From: Rhodovulum kholense | Lineage (GTDB): Bacteria > Pseudomonadota > Alphaproteobacteria > Rhodobacterales > Rhodobacteraceae | Length of the DNA stretch: 64,000 bases | Direction of reading: 5' to 3' | Assembly (NCBI RefSeq): GCF_003053725.1 | Contig: NZ_QAYC01000002.1 | Location: 1-64,000, forward strand | Position numbers and translations under genes: made by a program | Shown: piece after piece, positions 17,604-27,128 of the stretch | How the letters are laid out: every line of letters begins with the position of its first letter | Position numbering within the stretch: the first letter of the stretch is position 1 | The notes under the pieces: generated by a model | Told to the model about the DNA's origin: nothing | What the model saw: only the letters and a program-made list of their open reading frames with translations | The model's database searches: none

Positions 17604-18833
17604 TCAGGCCTCGTCCATGCCGAAGCCCAGATAGCGCGCCACGGCAAAGATGTCCTTGTCGCCCCGGCCGCACATGTTCATGCAGATCAGGTGATCGGCC
17701 GGCAGCCCGGGCGCGATCTTGATCACATGGGCCAGCGCGTGGCTCGGCTCCAGCGCGGGAATGATGCCCTCGGTCTCGCAGGACAGCTGGAACGCGGCCA
17801 GCGCCTCGCGGTCGGTGACCGAAACATATTCGGCCCGCCCGATATCGTGCAGCCAGGCATGTTCCGGCCCGATGCCCGGATAGTCGAGCCCGGCCGAGAT
17901 CGAGTGCCCCTCCAGGATCTGCCCGTCCTCGTCCTGCAACAGATAGGTGCGGTTGCCATGCAGCACGCCCGGACGCCCGCCGGTCAGCGAGGCGCAATGT
18001 TCCATCCGGTCGTCAACGCCATGCCCGCCGGCCTCGACTCCGATGATCCGGACCGAGGCATCGTCGAGGAAGGGATAGAACAGCCCCATGGCGTTCGACC
18101 CGCCGCCGATGGCCGCGATGATGGTGTCGGGCAGACGGCCCTCGGCCTCCAGCATCTGGGCCTTGGCCTCGGTGCCGATGATGGACTGGAAGTCGCGCAC
18201 CATCGCCGGATAGGGGTGCGGACCCGCGACCGTGCCGATGCAATAGAAGGTGTCGCGGACATTGGTCACCCAATCCCGGAGCGCGTCGTTCATCGCGTCC
18301 TTCAGTGTGCCGCGGCCCGAGGTGACCGGCACCACCTCGGCCCCCAGCAGGCGCATGCGAAAGACGTTGGGCTTTTGCCGCTCGACATCGGTCGCGCCCA
18401 TGTAGACGACACATTTCAGGCCGAACTTCGCGCAGACCGTCGCGGTCGCGACCCCATGTTGCCCGGCCCCCGTCTCGGCGATGATCCGGGTCTTGCCCAT
18501 GCGGCGGGCGAGGATGATCTGGCCTAGCACGTTGTTGATCTTGTGCGCGCCGGTATGGTTCAGCTCGTCGCGCTTGAAATAGACCTTGGCCCCGCCCAGC
18601 CGTTCGGTCAGCCGCTCGGCGAAGTAGAGGGGCGAGGGGCGGCCGACATAGTGCTTCCACAGGAAGTCCATCTCGGCCCAGAAGCTGTCATCGGTCTTGG
18701 CGTGCTCGTATTGCGCCTCGAGCTCCAGGATCAGCGGCATCAGCGTCTCGGAGACGAAGCGGCCGCCGAAGATGCCGAACCGGCCGTTCTCGTCGGGACC
18801 GGTCTTGTAGGAATTCAGGATGTCATCGGGCAT
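17604..18833 (-). CDS. trpB: Tryptophan synthase beta chain
   Basis: The 409-residue PLP enzyme joins indole and serine to make tryptophan. Lys98 in HTGAHKINN is the Schiff-base lysine, and [10 protein letters not shown] is the PLP-phosphate loop. Length and the N-terminal [14 protein letters not shown] are those of the standard TrpB1 type that pairs with TrpA. It is downstream of trpF with one small exported-protein gene between, so trpF and trpB may be co-transcribed; trpA is not in this window at the expected downstream position. Confidence 0.97.
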   Translation of the reverse strand: MPDDILNSYKTGPDENGRFGIFGGRFVSETLMPLILELEAQYEHAKTDDSFWAEMDFLWKHYVGRPSPLYFAERLTERLGGAKVYFKRDELNHTGAHKINNVLGQIILARRMGKTRIIAETGAGQHGVATATVCAKFGLKCVVYMGATDVERQKPNVFRMRLLGAEVVPVTSGRGTLKDAMNDALRDWVTNVRDTFYCIGTVAGPHPYPAMVRDFQSIIGTEAKAQMLEAEGRLPDTIIAAIGGGSNAMGLFYPFLDDASVRIIGVEAGGHGVDDRMEHCASLTGGRPGVLHGNRTYLLQDEDGQILEGHSISAGLDYPGIGPEHAWLHDIGRAEYVSVTDREALAAFQLSCETEGIIPALEPSHALAHVIKIAPGLPADHLICMNMCGRGDKDIFAVARYLGFGMDEA

Positions 18834-18895
18834 GGGAGCCTCCCGCGCGGGTCAGTCGCCCTTGCCTACTGGCGCGGACCGCGCGCGGCAAGGGG

Positions 18896-19258
18896 TCAGC
18901 GCCCGTTTGCGGCCCCGTTTCCGGTCTCGCGGCAGAAGATCCGCGTCGCGGCGCCGTAACAGACCCCGCCCTCGCGCCCGCCCAGCGACACGTCGGCCAT
19001 GGCGAACAGCACCTTGTCCTGATAGTCGAGCGAGATCATCGACCGGATCAGCTCGGCACACTGGGTGCGGCCAAGCTTGCAGGTCGCCAGCAGAACGGCG
19101 CTGGCCGGGTTGCTTTGCGTATCGGGCTCGGCACGGTCGATCCGGTCCAGCAGCTGCGTCTCGAGCGCGGCCTCGAAATCGGCCTCGGTCGGCTTGGTAA
19201 AGGCCAGAGCCAGCCCGGCCACCGCCAGCAACGCGATCAGTCCCAGAAGTCCCTTCAT
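18896..19258 (-). CDS. Small membrane-anchored or exported hypothetical protein
   Basis: The 120-residue protein starts with a hydrophobic segment ([19 protein letters not shown]) that acts as a signal or anchor. The rest contains four Cys residues ([18 protein letters not shown]), which could form two disulphides in the periplasm. It resembles the DUF4359-like small proteins, though I cannot confirm that. The start codon overlaps the end of trpF by four bases, so it is coupled to trpF and lies before trpB. Confidence 0.7.
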   Translation of the reverse strand: MKGLLGLIALLAVAGLALAFTKPTEADFEAALETQLLDRIDRAEPDTQSNPASAVLLATCKLGRTQCAELIRSMISLDYQDKVLFAMADVSLGGREGGVCYGAATRIFCRETGNGAANGR

Positions 19259-19911
19259 GTTCTCTCCTTGCCGCCCGCGGCGGCGATGAACCGGCCCATC
19301 AGGGCCTCGTCCTTGACCCCGGGGGCCGATTCGACCCCCGACGACACGTCGACCTGCCGCGCGCCGGTCAGCGCGATGGCCTCGGCGACATTGCCGGGCG
19401 TGAGCCCACCCGCCAGCATCCACGGCACCGGCCAGCGCCGCCCGGCGATCAGCCGCCAGTCGAAGGCCAGCCCGTTGCCGCCGGGCAACGCCGCATCCTT
19501 CGGCGGCTTGGCATCGACCAGGATCTGATCGGCGACCCGGGCATGATCCGCCAGGGCGGGCAGATCGGCCTCGTCCGCCACGCCGACCGCCTTCATCACC
19601 GGCAGCCCGAACCGGGCGCGCAGCTCGGCCACGCGGTCGGGGCTCTCGTGCCCGTGCAGTTGCAGCATGTCGATCGGCACGCGGTCGAGCAGCGCCTCGA
19701 GCGCCGCGTCGTCCGCGTCGACGGTCAGCGCGACCTTGGCAAGACCCGGCGGTACCGCCATGGCCAGCGTGCGCGCCGTCTCGATCTCCAGATGGCGGGG
19801 GGATCTGGGGAAGAAGACGAAGCCCAGATAGGACGCGCCCAGCTGCGCCGCAGCCTCGACGGCGGCGGGCGAGGTCAGCCCGCAGATCTTGACCCGGATA
19901 CTGTCTGACAT
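19255..19911 (-). CDS. trpF: Phosphoribosylanthranilate isomerase
   Basis: The 218-residue TIM-barrel enzyme performs the Amadori rearrangement in tryptophan synthesis. Cys10 in KICGLTS is the general base and Asp133 in ILVDAK is the general acid; [10 protein letters not shown] and [11 protein letters not shown] form the phosphate site. Its stop overlaps the next start by four bases. It sits directly after the lapA-type gene, keeping the ihfB-lapA-trpF-trpB order seen in Rhodobacteraceae. Confidence 0.96.
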   Translation of the reverse strand: MSDSIRVKICGLTSPAAVEAAAQLGASYLGFVFFPRSPRHLEIETARTLAMAVPPGLAKVALTVDADDAALEALLDRVPIDMLQLHGHESPDRVAELRARFGLPVMKAVGVADEADLPALADHARVADQILVDAKPPKDAALPGGNGLAFDWRLIAGRRWPVPWMLAGGLTPGNVAEAIALTGARQVDVSSGVESAPGVKDEALMGRFIAAAGGKERT

Positions 19912-19920
19912 GGCCGGCCC

Positions 19921-20283
19921 CTAGCGGGTGCCGCCCTTCTCGATCAGTGCCAGCACGTCGTCATGCCCGTCGTTGCGGCGCTTTTCGGCCTGAAGCCGGT
20001 CAAGCTCGCGCTGCATCCGCGCCGTCTCGCGCCGCTGCCGCGACGCAACCGAGCGGTGCTTGCTTTCGCGCAGCCACTCCCAGAAAAAGCCGATCAGCAG
20101 GCCCAGCAGCATGCCGCCAAAGCCCACGACATAAAGCGGCACCTCGGCGGTGAACTGGAAACCGGAATAGGTCGCCAGTTCGCCGGGCAACAGGGTCACC
20201 GAGACCGGGTCGAGATTGGCGGTCGCCACAACCACGAGGCAGATGGCGAGAAGGACGAGAAACAGGTAGCGGATCAGGCGCAT
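19921..20283 (-). CDS. LapA family membrane protein (DUF1049)
   Basis: The 120-residue protein has two transmembrane segments (about residues 3-22 and 42-66) and a C-terminal basic coiled-coil region (SRQRRETARMQRELDRLQAE). This is the LapA/DUF1049 build; in enterobacteria LapA works with LapB in control of lipopolysaccharide synthesis. Here the neighbour ihfB, 16 bases upstream, is the conserved partner. Whether it controls lipopolysaccharide in this group is not known. Confidence 0.85.
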   Translation of the reverse strand: MRLIRYLFLVLLAICLVVVATANLDPVSVTLLPGELATYSGFQFTAEVPLYVVGFGGMLLGLLIGFFWEWLRESKHRSVASRQRRETARMQRELDRLQAEKRRNDGHDDVLALIEKGGTR

Positions 20284-20299
20284 AGCGGAGACTCGGTTG

Positions 20300-20581
20300 T
20301 TATTTTCCGTTCAGCCGATCACGTAGCAGCTTGCCGGTCTTGAAGAAAGGCACGCATTTCTCGTCGACCTGCACCGACTCGCCGGTGCGCGGATTGCGCC
20401 CGGTGCGCGAGTCGCGCTGCTTGACCGAGAACGCGCCGAAACCGCGCAACTCCACCCGATCGCCCCGCGCCATGGCCGAGATGATCTCTTCGAAGATGGT
20501 ATTCACAATTCTCTCGACATCCCGCTGATAAAGATGCGGGTTCTCTTCTGCAATTTTCTGGATCAATTCCGAACGGATCAT
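20300..20581 (-). CDS. ihfB: Integration host factor subunit beta
   Basis: The 93-residue protein is a DNA-bending HU/IHF subunit. The beta-arm sequence [14 protein letters not shown] includes the Arg and Pro that intercalate into DNA, and [18 protein letters not shown] is the IhfB-type N-terminus. It dimerises with IhfA, encoded elsewhere. It lies downstream of rpsA, as in many proteobacteria, but a strong terminator separates the two, and a promoter-like pair lies in the gap. Confidence 0.97.
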   Translation of the reverse strand: MIRSELIQKIAEENPHLYQRDVERIVNTIFEEIISAMARGDRVELRGFGAFSVKQRDSRTGRNPRTGESVQVDEKCVPFFKTGKLLRDRLNGK

Positions 20582-20638
20582 TTGATGTCTGTCCCTAGGT
20601 CAAGGCCATTGCCGATTATGCGCAGCTGAGGCTTGCGG

Positions 20639-20668
20639 ACTATAGCCGCGAAATGCGCGGCTGCGAAA
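20639..20668 (-). promoter_or_regulatory. Candidate ihfB promoter
   Basis: On the minus strand TTTCGC and TATAGT are separated by 18 bases, about 60 bases before the ihfB start. The spacer contains a GCCGCG/CGCGGC inverted repeat. Sigma-70-like elements of this quality are common in this order; the call rests on spacing and position only. Confidence 0.35.
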
Positions 20669-20806
20669 CAGAAACCCATTGAAAAGACGGGTGAAAGCCC
20701 CTGAAACACCTCAAGGTTGCAAAGCGGGGGCTGCCAATCCGGAATTGACTTCGCCAAGCACGGATGACGCCCGGGCAAAAGCCGCGACTCGGCGCCTGCG
20801 ATTCGC

Positions 20807-20843
20807 AAAAAAGAACGGCTCCGCAAAGGTTGCGGAGCCGTTC
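20807..20843 (-). terminator. Strong intrinsic terminator after rpsA
   Basis: A perfect 14-base-pair stem with a three-base loop is followed on the minus strand by six T residues. It lies 22 bases after the rpsA stop and separates rpsA from ihfB. Confidence 0.93.
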
Positions 20844-20864
20844 CCGTTCAGCACAGGGTCGCGA

Positions 20865-22547
20865 TCAGCGATCTTCGCCTTTCAGCGCGGCGCCCAGAAT
20901 GTCGCCCAGCGAGGCACCCGAATCCGAGCTGCCATACTGTTCGACGGCTTCCTTCTCTTCGGCGATCTCGCGCGCCTTGATCGACAGGCCCAGACGGCGG
21001 GTCTTGGTGTCGATGTTGGTCACGCGGACGTCGACATGGTCGCCCACCTGGAAGCGCTCGGGGCGCTGTTCGGACCGGTCACGCGACAGATCCGAGCGGC
21101 GGATGAAGGATTTCATGCCTTCGTATTCCACCTCGATGCCGCCATCCTCGATCGCCGTCACGGTGACGGTGATGATCGAGCCGCGTTTCACGCCGCCAAC
21201 GGCTTCGGCAAAGGGGTCGCCTTCAAGCGCCTTGACCGACAGCGAGATGCGTTCCTTGTCGGTATCCACCTCGGTGACCACGGCACGCACCATGTCGCCC
21301 TTGCGGTACTCCTGGATCGCCTCTTCGCCGCGCTGTTCCCAGCTGAGGTCGGAGAGGTGAACCATGCCGTCGATGTCGTTGTCGAGACCGATGAACAGAC
21401 CGAATTCGGTGATGTTCTTGACCTCGCCCTCGACCTCGGTGCCGATCGGGTGGGTCTCCGAGAAGACCTCCCACGGGTTGCGCATGGTCTGTTTCAGGCC
21501 CAGCGACACGCGGCGCTTGGCGGTGTCGATCTCCAGCACCATGACGTCGACTTCCTGAGAGGTCGAGACGATCTTGCCGGGATGGACGTTCTTCTTGGTC
21601 CAGGACATTTCCGAGACGTGGACCAGACCCTCGACACCAGGCTCCAGCTCGACGAAGGCGCCGTAGTCGGTGATGTTGGTCACGCGGCCCTTGTGGACGG
21701 TGCCCAGCGGGAATTTCCGCTCGACCGAATCCCACGGGTCGGCCTGCAGCTGTTTCATGCCGAGGCTGATACGATGGGTTTCCTTGTTGATCTTGATGAC
21801 CTGAACCTTGACGGTCTCGCCGATCGACAGGATTTCCGACGGATGGTTGACGCGGCGCCAGGCCATGTCGGTGACGTGCAGCAGCCCGTCGACACCGCCC
21901 AGATCCACGAAGGCGCCGTATTCGGTGATGTTCTTGACCACACCGTCAACGGCATCGCCCTCGTTGAGCTTGCCGATGATTTCGGCGCGCTGCTCGGCAC
22001 GGGACTCTTCGAGGATCGCGCGGCGCGAGACCACGATATTGCCGCGGCGGCGGTCCATCTTGAGGATCTGGAACGGCTGTTTCAGGCCCATCAGCGGGCC
22101 GGCATCGCGCACCGGACGTACATCGACCTGGCTGCCGGGCAGGAACGCCACGGCGCCGCCCAGGTCGACCGTGAAGCCGCCCTTGACGCGGCCGAAGATC
22201 GCGCCTTCGACGCGGGAATCCTCGGCATAGGCTTTTTCCAGACGGTCCCAGGCTTCTTCGCGACGGGCCTTGTCACGGCTGATGACGGCTTCGCCCCGGG
22301 CGTTTTCGACACGATCCAGGTAGACCTCGACCTCGTCGCCGACGGTGACTTCGGGGGCCTCGCCCGGATTGGAGAATTCCTTCAGATCGACGCGGCCTTC
22401 CATCTTGTAGCCGACGTCGATGATGGCCTGACCCGCCTCGATGGCGATGATCTTGCCGCGGACAACGCTGCCTTCGGACGGCGTGTCGATTTCGAAGCTT
22501 TCGTTGAGGAGGGCTTCGAAGTCCTCCATGGATGCGCTTTGAGCCAT
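20865..22547 (-). CDS. rpsA: 30S ribosomal protein S1
   Basis: The 560-residue protein contains six S1 RNA-binding repeats, visible as recurrent GxVxxI...GAFVDLG...GLLHVTDM-type blocks from about residue 25 to 535. It binds mRNA on the small ribosomal subunit and brings leaders to the decoding site. Position between cmk and ihfB is the standard order. The gene has its own promoter-like pair and a strong terminator, fitting high and separate expression. Confidence 0.97.
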   Translation of the reverse strand: MAQSASMEDFEALLNESFEIDTPSEGSVVRGKIIAIEAGQAIIDVGYKMEGRVDLKEFSNPGEAPEVTVGDEVEVYLDRVENARGEAVISRDKARREEAWDRLEKAYAEDSRVEGAIFGRVKGGFTVDLGGAVAFLPGSQVDVRPVRDAGPLMGLKQPFQILKMDRRRGNIVVSRRAILEESRAEQRAEIIGKLNEGDAVDGVVKNITEYGAFVDLGGVDGLLHVTDMAWRRVNHPSEILSIGETVKVQVIKINKETHRISLGMKQLQADPWDSVERKFPLGTVHKGRVTNITDYGAFVELEPGVEGLVHVSEMSWTKKNVHPGKIVSTSQEVDVMVLEIDTAKRRVSLGLKQTMRNPWEVFSETHPIGTEVEGEVKNITEFGLFIGLDNDIDGMVHLSDLSWEQRGEEAIQEYRKGDMVRAVVTEVDTDKERISLSVKALEGDPFAEAVGGVKRGSIITVTVTAIEDGGIEVEYEGMKSFIRRSDLSRDRSEQRPERFQVGDHVDVRVTNIDTKTRRLGLSIKAREIAEEKEAVEQYGSSDSGASLGDILGAALKGEDR

Positions 22548-22712
22548 GTGGTCTCAGGTTTCCTTTACGATCTGTTTTCTGGCCGGGCGGTTGTCTCCGC
22601 CGGTCTTGGATTGGTCAGTGCGGGCGCCGTTCCGTATAACAAAGAGGGCCGGAGAACGTCCGACCCCTGCTCGCCTTCGCCACCGGCGTTTTCGCCTTTT
22701 TCGACGGGCGTC

Positions 22713-22741
22713 CTAATATAGGGTTTTCGCCCATCCCGCAA
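22713..22741 (-). promoter_or_regulatory. Candidate rpsA promoter
   Basis: On the minus strand TTGCGG and TATTAG are 17 bases apart (or TATATT at 15), about 165 bases upstream of the rpsA start. An AT-rich patch in otherwise GC-rich sequence supports it. The leader would be long enough for control of rpsA translation, but no structure was recognised. Confidence 0.4.
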
Positions 22742-22749
22742 GGGGGCAG

Positions 22750-22777
22750 CCCCCGCCCGACGCCATCCGGGCGGGGG
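22750..22777 (-). terminator. GC-rich hairpin between the DUF1127-like gene and rpsA
   Basis: CCCCCGCCCG pairs perfectly with CGGGCGGGGG around an eight-base loop, 29 bases after the stop of the small gene at 22806. There is no T-run on either side, so Rho-independent strength is uncertain. Confidence 0.5.
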
Positions 22778-22805
22778 CCCGCGGTTGGTCGCCCCGATCC
22801 CGTCC

Positions 22806-23039
22806 TCACATCCAGCGCGGCGGTTCGGACCGGCGGGGCGGCAGCGGCGGCAGACCGATGTCGCGCCGCAGGTGGTTGTCGAGCTGTCCCAGCCGGGCAT
22901 CGCCCGGACGGCCGCGCCCGTCGAAGAGGGCCGCGATCGCCGCGAACAGCACGCTCCAGGCGCCGTGCTGCTCGATGACGATCGCGATGGGTATCGGCGG
23001 TTCGATCCGGCCCGCCCGCCGGTCTGCGAGGATGTTCAT
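22806..23039 (-). CDS. Small DUF1127-like protein
   Basis: The 77-residue protein from ATG 23039 (GGAGAC ribosome site) has a hydrophobic centre (AWSVLFAAIAALF) and the C-terminal LDNHLRRDIGLPPLP. The R/H-L-x-x-DIGL end is the mark of DUF1127 (YjiS-like) proteins, common as one- or two-copy small genes in Rhodobacteraceae. Those of other species affect phosphate, RNA and stress physiology; none is assigned here. It lies between cmk and rpsA. Confidence 0.6.
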   Translation of the reverse strand: MNILADRRAGRIEPPIPIAIVIEQHGAWSVLFAAIAALFDGRGRPGDARLGQLDNHLRRDIGLPPLPPRRSEPPRWM

Positions 23040-23451
23040 GATTTGTCTCCGCAGGCCTCCCCCTGCGGGGACGCCCATTGAATGGTGTCGTGATGAAAAG
23101 GGAGTCCGGACGAAGGAACGCGCAGGGCGGCCGGGATCCGGACGGTGGATGGTCGGAGGGGTGCGGGCTCAGGCCTGACGGATCAGGCCGACCGGATCAT
23201 CGGCGCGAATAAGTTCGCTGCGATACGCCGGTGCCGGCAAAGGTGCCGAATCGCCAGAGGGATGCGCGATAGGTGAACTGCATGTCACGCCCCCTCATGT
23301 TTGCGTGTTTCGGACGCGGGCTCCATGCCACGGATCGGCCGATTCGGCAATCTGCCTTGCAAGGCGTCGCGCGCCCTGCGGCCGATCCGCCACAGGTTTC
23401 CGCAAACGCCCCCAGACTGGCATGGCCCGGCTCAGGTCGGCCCAGCCAGGT
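23040..23451. other. Intergenic stretch, possible 28-residue open frame
   Basis: The gap between cmk and the DUF1127-like gene holds no standard gene. On the minus strand 23197-23283 is a 28-codon frame (MQFTYRASLWRFG...) with a GAGGGGG ribosome-like site seven bases before its ATG. It may be a small peptide gene or a leader; the evidence is only the site and frame. No terminator for cmk with a T-run was seen. Confidence 0.3.
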
Positions 23452-24063
23452 TCAGCCCTGCTGCCGGGTCCGGATGGTCTCGATCGCGGCCGCCACCGCG
23501 TCGTCGATGGACAGCCGCGAGGTATCGAGGATCACCGCATCTTGCGCAGGACGCAGCGGGGCCGCGGCACGCGCGCTGTCGCGGGCATCGCGTTCGCGCA
23601 TCTCGGTCAGGACCTCCTCGAGGCTGGTCTCGACGCCCTTGTCCGTCAGTTCGCGAAACCGCCTTTCGGCCCGGACGGTATCCGAGGCGGTGACGAACAG
23701 CTTGGCGGGCGCCTCGGGGCAGATCACCGTGCCGATGTCGCGCCCGTCCAGCACCGCGCCACCAGCCCGCATCGCGAAGGCGCGCTGGAAATCGACCAGC
23801 GCCGCCCGCACATCCGGGATCGCCGCGACCTTGCTGGCGGCCTGGGCCACCTCGGGTGCACGCAGGTCGCTGCGTTCCAGCGCCTCGGGGTCGAGCGTCC
23901 GTGCCGCCTCGACCGGGTCGAGCCCGTCCAGCATCCGCGCCCCCACCGCCCGGTAGAGCAGCCCGGTATCGAGATGGGCAAAGCCGAAATGCGCGGCAAC
24001 CGCCCGGCTGATCGTGCCCTTGCCCGCTGCCGCCGGACCGTCGATGGCGACCGTAAAGCTCAT
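23452..24063 (-). CDS. cmk: Cytidylate kinase
   Basis: The 203-residue NMP kinase phosphorylates CMP and dCMP. The P-loop [12 protein letters not shown], the [11 protein letters not shown] base-binding region and [12 protein letters not shown] are all conserved, as is the late [13 protein letters not shown] lid. The ATG at 24063 overlaps the stop of the GFA gene by four bases, so aroA, the GFA gene and cmk form one translationally coupled unit. Confidence 0.96.
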   Translation of the reverse strand: MSFTVAIDGPAAAGKGTISRAVAAHFGFAHLDTGLLYRAVGARMLDGLDPVEAARTLDPEALERSDLRAPEVAQAASKVAAIPDVRAALVDFQRAFAMRAGGAVLDGRDIGTVICPEAPAKLFVTASDTVRAERRFRELTDKGVETSLEEVLTEMRERDARDSARAAAPLRPAQDAVILDTSRLSIDDAVAAAIETIRTRQQG

Positions 24064-24464
24064 GTGATGTCCTCCGGCAGACCGGACCGCCCCGCCGGGG
24101 CCTGCGGCAGCCCGTCCGCGATCTCGTAATAGGCACCCTTGTCGGCGCAGAAGATATGGGCGACCAGCCGGACCCCCGGATCGCCGTCGAAGCTGCCCGC
24201 ATGGATCGCCATGTCGGGGCCCTGCCCGTCCCAGAACAGGTTCGACCCGCAGACCGGGCAGAAGCCCCGCCGCGCCAGGGCCGAGGAGGCGAACCAGCGC
24301 AGCTCGCCCGCGACGGCGATGCTGTCGCGCGGCGCCGAGGCCGAGGCGACATGGTGGCCGCTTGCCTTGCGGCACTGGCTGCAATGGCAGGCAACGACCG
24401 GGCTGAGAGGCCCGTCGATCCGGTAGCGGACCGCGCCGCACAGGCACCCGCCCGTCACGCTCAT
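24060..24464 (-). CDS. GFA family (CENP-V/formaldehyde-activating-like) zinc protein
   Basis: The 134-residue protein has the Cys pattern of the GFA family: [19 protein letters not shown] and CPVCGSNLF, ligands for two zinc ions. Named after glutathione-dependent formaldehyde-activating enzyme, most members have no assigned reaction, so the name does not prove a formaldehyde role. It is inserted between aroA and cmk with four-base overlaps on both sides, which is unusual for otherwise core genes and suggests tight co-expression. Confidence 0.9.
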   Translation of the reverse strand: MSVTGGCLCGAVRYRIDGPLSPVVACHCSQCRKASGHHVASASAPRDSIAVAGELRWFASSALARRGFCPVCGSNLFWDGQGPDMAIHAGSFDGDPGVRLVAHIFCADKGAYYEIADGLPQAPAGRSGLPEDIT

Positions 24465-25813
24465 GCGTCGCCCCTGTCGAATTCGGCACCCAGGGCCGCC
24501 ATGAGGCCCTCGAAGATCGGGAAAGAGGTCGCGATCGGCCCGGCATCGTCGACCGAGACCGGCTTTTGCGCCGCGAGCCCCGCGCAGAGGAAGGACATCG
24601 CGATCCGGTGATCGAGATGGGTGGCACAGACCGCCCCCCCGGGCAGCCCGCCCGCACCCAGGCCATGGACGATCATCCAGTCCTCGCCCTCCTCGACCTC
24701 GGCACCGCAGGCCCGAAGCCCGGCGGCCATCGCCGCGATTCGGTCGCTTTCCTTGACCCGCAATTCGCCGATCCCGCGCATCATCGTCGGGCCGCTGGCA
24801 AAGGAAGCCACCACCGCCAGGATCGGGTATTCGTCGATCATCGAGGGCGCGCGCTCGGGCGGCACCTCGATCCCGGTCATCGCGGGCGAGAACCGCGCGC
24901 GCAGATCGGCGACCGGCTCGCCGCCCTCCTCGCGTTCGTTTTCATAGACCAGATCGGCCCCCATCTCGCGCAGCGTCGCGAACAGCCCGGCCCGGGTCGG
25001 GTTCAGCCCGATCCCCGGCACCAAAACGTCCGAGCCCTCGACGATCAGCGCCGCCGCCACAGGGAACGCCGCCGAACTCGGGTCGCGCGGCACGGCGATG
25101 GTCTGGGGCACCAGCTCGGGCTGACCGGTCAGCACGATGGCCCGGCCCTCCGGCACCTCCTCGGTCCGGAGCGTCGCGCCGAAGCCCGCCAGCATCCGCT
25201 CGGTATGATCCCGCGTCGCCTCGCGCTCGATCACCACGGTTTCGCCCGGCGCATTCAGCCCGGCCAGCAACACGGCCGATTTCACCTGCGCCGAGGGCAC
25301 CGGCACGACATAGCGCACCGGCACCGGATCGTCCGCGCCGATCAGCGTCATCGGCAGCCGCCCGCCCTGCCGCCCGACGGCGCGGGTGCCGAACAGCGCC
25401 AGGGGCTCGGTCACCCGCCCCATCGGCCGTTTCCGCAGCGAGGCGTCGCCAGTAAAGGTCGCGGTCAGCGGCGAGGTCGCCATCGCCCCCATGATCAGCC
25501 GCACCCCGGTGCCGGAATTGCCGCAGTCGATCACGTCGGCGGGCTCGGCAAAGCCGCCCACGCCCACGCCCTGCACGGTCCAGTCGCCGGGTCCCTCATG
25601 TGTGACCTCGGCGCCGAAGGCCCGCATCGCCTTCGCGGTATCCAGCACGTCCTGGCCCTCGAGCAGGCCCGAAATGCGGGTCTCGCCCACCGCCAGCGCG
25701 CCCAGGATCAGCGCGCGGTGGCTGATCGACTTGTCGCCGGGCACCACGGCCGCGCCCCTCAGCGGGCCGGACCTGCGCGCGGTCATCGGGATCGGATCGC
25801 CATGGGCGGACAT
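24461..25813 (-). CDS. aroA: 3-phosphoshikimate 1-carboxyvinyltransferase (EPSP synthase)
   Basis: The 450-residue enzyme adds enolpyruvate to shikimate-3-phosphate in aromatic amino acid synthesis. The start at 25813 puts [11 protein letters not shown] at about residues 27-37. [13 protein letters not shown], the RDHTERML region and VKESDRI are class signatures. In residues about 95-110 the NSGTGVR version, with Ala rather than Gly possible further on (GAMATS), resembles class II enzymes that tolerate glyphosate, but this needs alignment. First gene of the coupled aroA-GFA-cmk run. Confidence 0.96.
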   Translation of the reverse strand: MSAHGDPIPMTARRSGPLRGAAVVPGDKSISHRALILGALAVGETRISGLLEGQDVLDTAKAMRAFGAEVTHEGPGDWTVQGVGVGGFAEPADVIDCGNSGTGVRLIMGAMATSPLTATFTGDASLRKRPMGRVTEPLALFGTRAVGRQGGRLPMTLIGADDPVPVRYVVPVPSAQVKSAVLLAGLNAPGETVVIEREATRDHTERMLAGFGATLRTEEVPEGRAIVLTGQPELVPQTIAVPRDPSSAAFPVAAALIVEGSDVLVPGIGLNPTRAGLFATLREMGADLVYENEREEGGEPVADLRARFSPAMTGIEVPPERAPSMIDEYPILAVVASFASGPTMMRGIGELRVKESDRIAAMAAGLRACGAEVEEGEDWMIVHGLGAGGLPGGAVCATHLDHRIAMSFLCAGLAAQKPVSVDDAGPIATSFPIFEGLMAALGAEFDRGDA

Positions 25814-25926
25814 GCGGAAGGCTCCTCGGATTGGGTTCCTGCGGCTTACCCAATGCGCGCCGAGCCGTCCAGCCTCCGCCCGCCCCTGTCGCCCCGCCCC
25901 TGTCGCCCGCCCGTACCGCCCCGCCT

Positions 25927-26985
25927 CTACCGCTCGCCCAGCCAGGTTTCGGGATTGGTCTCGGCGATCCGGCGGAACCGCGCCTCGCCCAGCGCCGCGC
26001 GCAGCCGGATCGAGACCGCCTTCTCGGACAGATCCTCCGGCCGCGGCATGTAGAAATCCGACCCGAAGAGGATGCGCGAGGCCAGTTGCTCGTTCTCCAT
26101 GAACAGCGTCAGCAGCGGCATGCAGGCGGGGACCTTGAAGACCGTGTAGGAAACGTCGGTGTAGAGATTGGGATAGGCCCCGCCCTCGATCATGTCGGCG
26201 ATCTGCGTGACCCAGTTCCGCCGCCGCGCCTCTGGATCGAGCGGGTCGAGCCCTTCGGCCAGATAAGACAGCCAGTCCGTATCGCCGCCGAAATGCGCCA
26301 GGCACAGCCTGAGCTCGGGAAAGGCGCGCAGCACGGGCACATGCGCCGCCGGATCGGTCACCGCATCCGCCCGGGCCGGGGTCCAGCGCCGGTGCCGCAC
26401 GCCCCCGCGCGAACAATGCGAGACGACTGGCAGCCCGCGCTCGACGCACAGCGGATAGACCTCGCGCATCAGGATCTCGTGGCTCGGGGCATAACCGAGC
26501 CGGGGGTAGATCTTCACCCCCCGGAAGCCATACTCGTCCAGACAGCGCCGAAGCTCGGCGACCGCGCCCGGCCGATCGGGATGGAGGGTGGCGAAGGGAA
26601 TGACCCGATGCCCCAGCTCGGGGTCGCGGCTCAGGTCGTAAAGCTCGCGATGCTGGGCCTCCAGCCCGACCGGCACCGGCCCGTGACCGCAATATTCCAG
26701 ATCCATCGGCAGAACGACGAAGCGCGCGCTGGCCGGATAGTGCCGCAGCGCCTCGAGAAACACGGCGCGCTGGCTTTCGCGACAACCGGTCTTGCGGAAA
26801 TGATCAAGCTGCAGGACCGCCTCATGGGCCCCTTCCCAGGGCTGCAACCGTGCCGCCTGGCGCAACCCGTGCAACAGCCCCGGCCAGGCCCGGATCGCGG
26901 CGACCGGCGGCGCCGGATAGTAAAGCGGCGCATGGGCGGCGGTGAAGGTGTGGATGTGGCAGTTGGTGATCCGGATATCGGACAT
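25927..26985 (-). CDS. Amidohydrolase family protein (amidohydrolase_2 type)
   Basis: The 352-residue protein starts at ATG 26985 and has the metal-dependent TIM-barrel pattern: HIH at residues 10-12 (NCHIHTF), VVSHCSRGG and LAHFGGD, and the terminal Asp in [12 protein letters not shown]. This branch includes decarboxylases and hydrolases acting on aromatic or lactone substrates. No degradative neighbours help: it lies between aroA and trmB, with short GC-rich repeats (25880-25920) after its stop. The substrate is unknown. Confidence 0.85.
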   Translation of the reverse strand: MSDIRITNCHIHTFTAAHAPLYYPAPPVAAIRAWPGLLHGLRQAARLQPWEGAHEAVLQLDHFRKTGCRESQRAVFLEALRHYPASARFVVLPMDLEYCGHGPVPVGLEAQHRELYDLSRDPELGHRVIPFATLHPDRPGAVAELRRCLDEYGFRGVKIYPRLGYAPSHEILMREVYPLCVERGLPVVSHCSRGGVRHRRWTPARADAVTDPAAHVPVLRAFPELRLCLAHFGGDTDWLSYLAEGLDPLDPEARRRNWVTQIADMIEGGAYPNLYTDVSYTVFKVPACMPLLTLFMENEQLASRILFGSDFYMPRPEDLSEKAVSIRLRAALGEARFRRIAETNPETWLGER

Positions 26986-27128
26986 GACGTCCCCTTCCGC
27001 GTCCGGCGACGGCGCTCCGGCCCCTGCCGGCGGCCCCTGCCCGGATCGCTTGCGGGCTTCTTCTTGGTCCAAATACCCTGACGCGACCCTGCCCCGGCGC
27101 GCGGCGCCCGGGGCGGGGGCGCAACGGC

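Noticed and set aside
20679-22721. Plus-strand frame of 680 codons antisense to rpsA
   Set aside because: rpsA on the minus strand has six clear S1 repeats; the antisense frame is rich in His, Asp and Gly by complementarity and has no ribosome site.
23452-24666. A long fusion of cmk with the preceding frame as one protein
   Set aside because: The part upstream of 24063 lies over the GFA gene in another frame; Cmk length and start motif fit the 24063 start.
25845-25925. CCCCTGTCGCCC-type repeats after the amidohydrolase gene, considered as a CRISPR or variable-number repeat
   Set aside because: Only two or three imperfect copies of about 13 bases, with no spacers of constant length.
24461-26785. 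AroA with a 324-residue N-terminal extension
   Set aside because: The extension is antisense-like Arg/Ala-rich sequence over the amidohydrolase gene; the family begins at the 25813 start.
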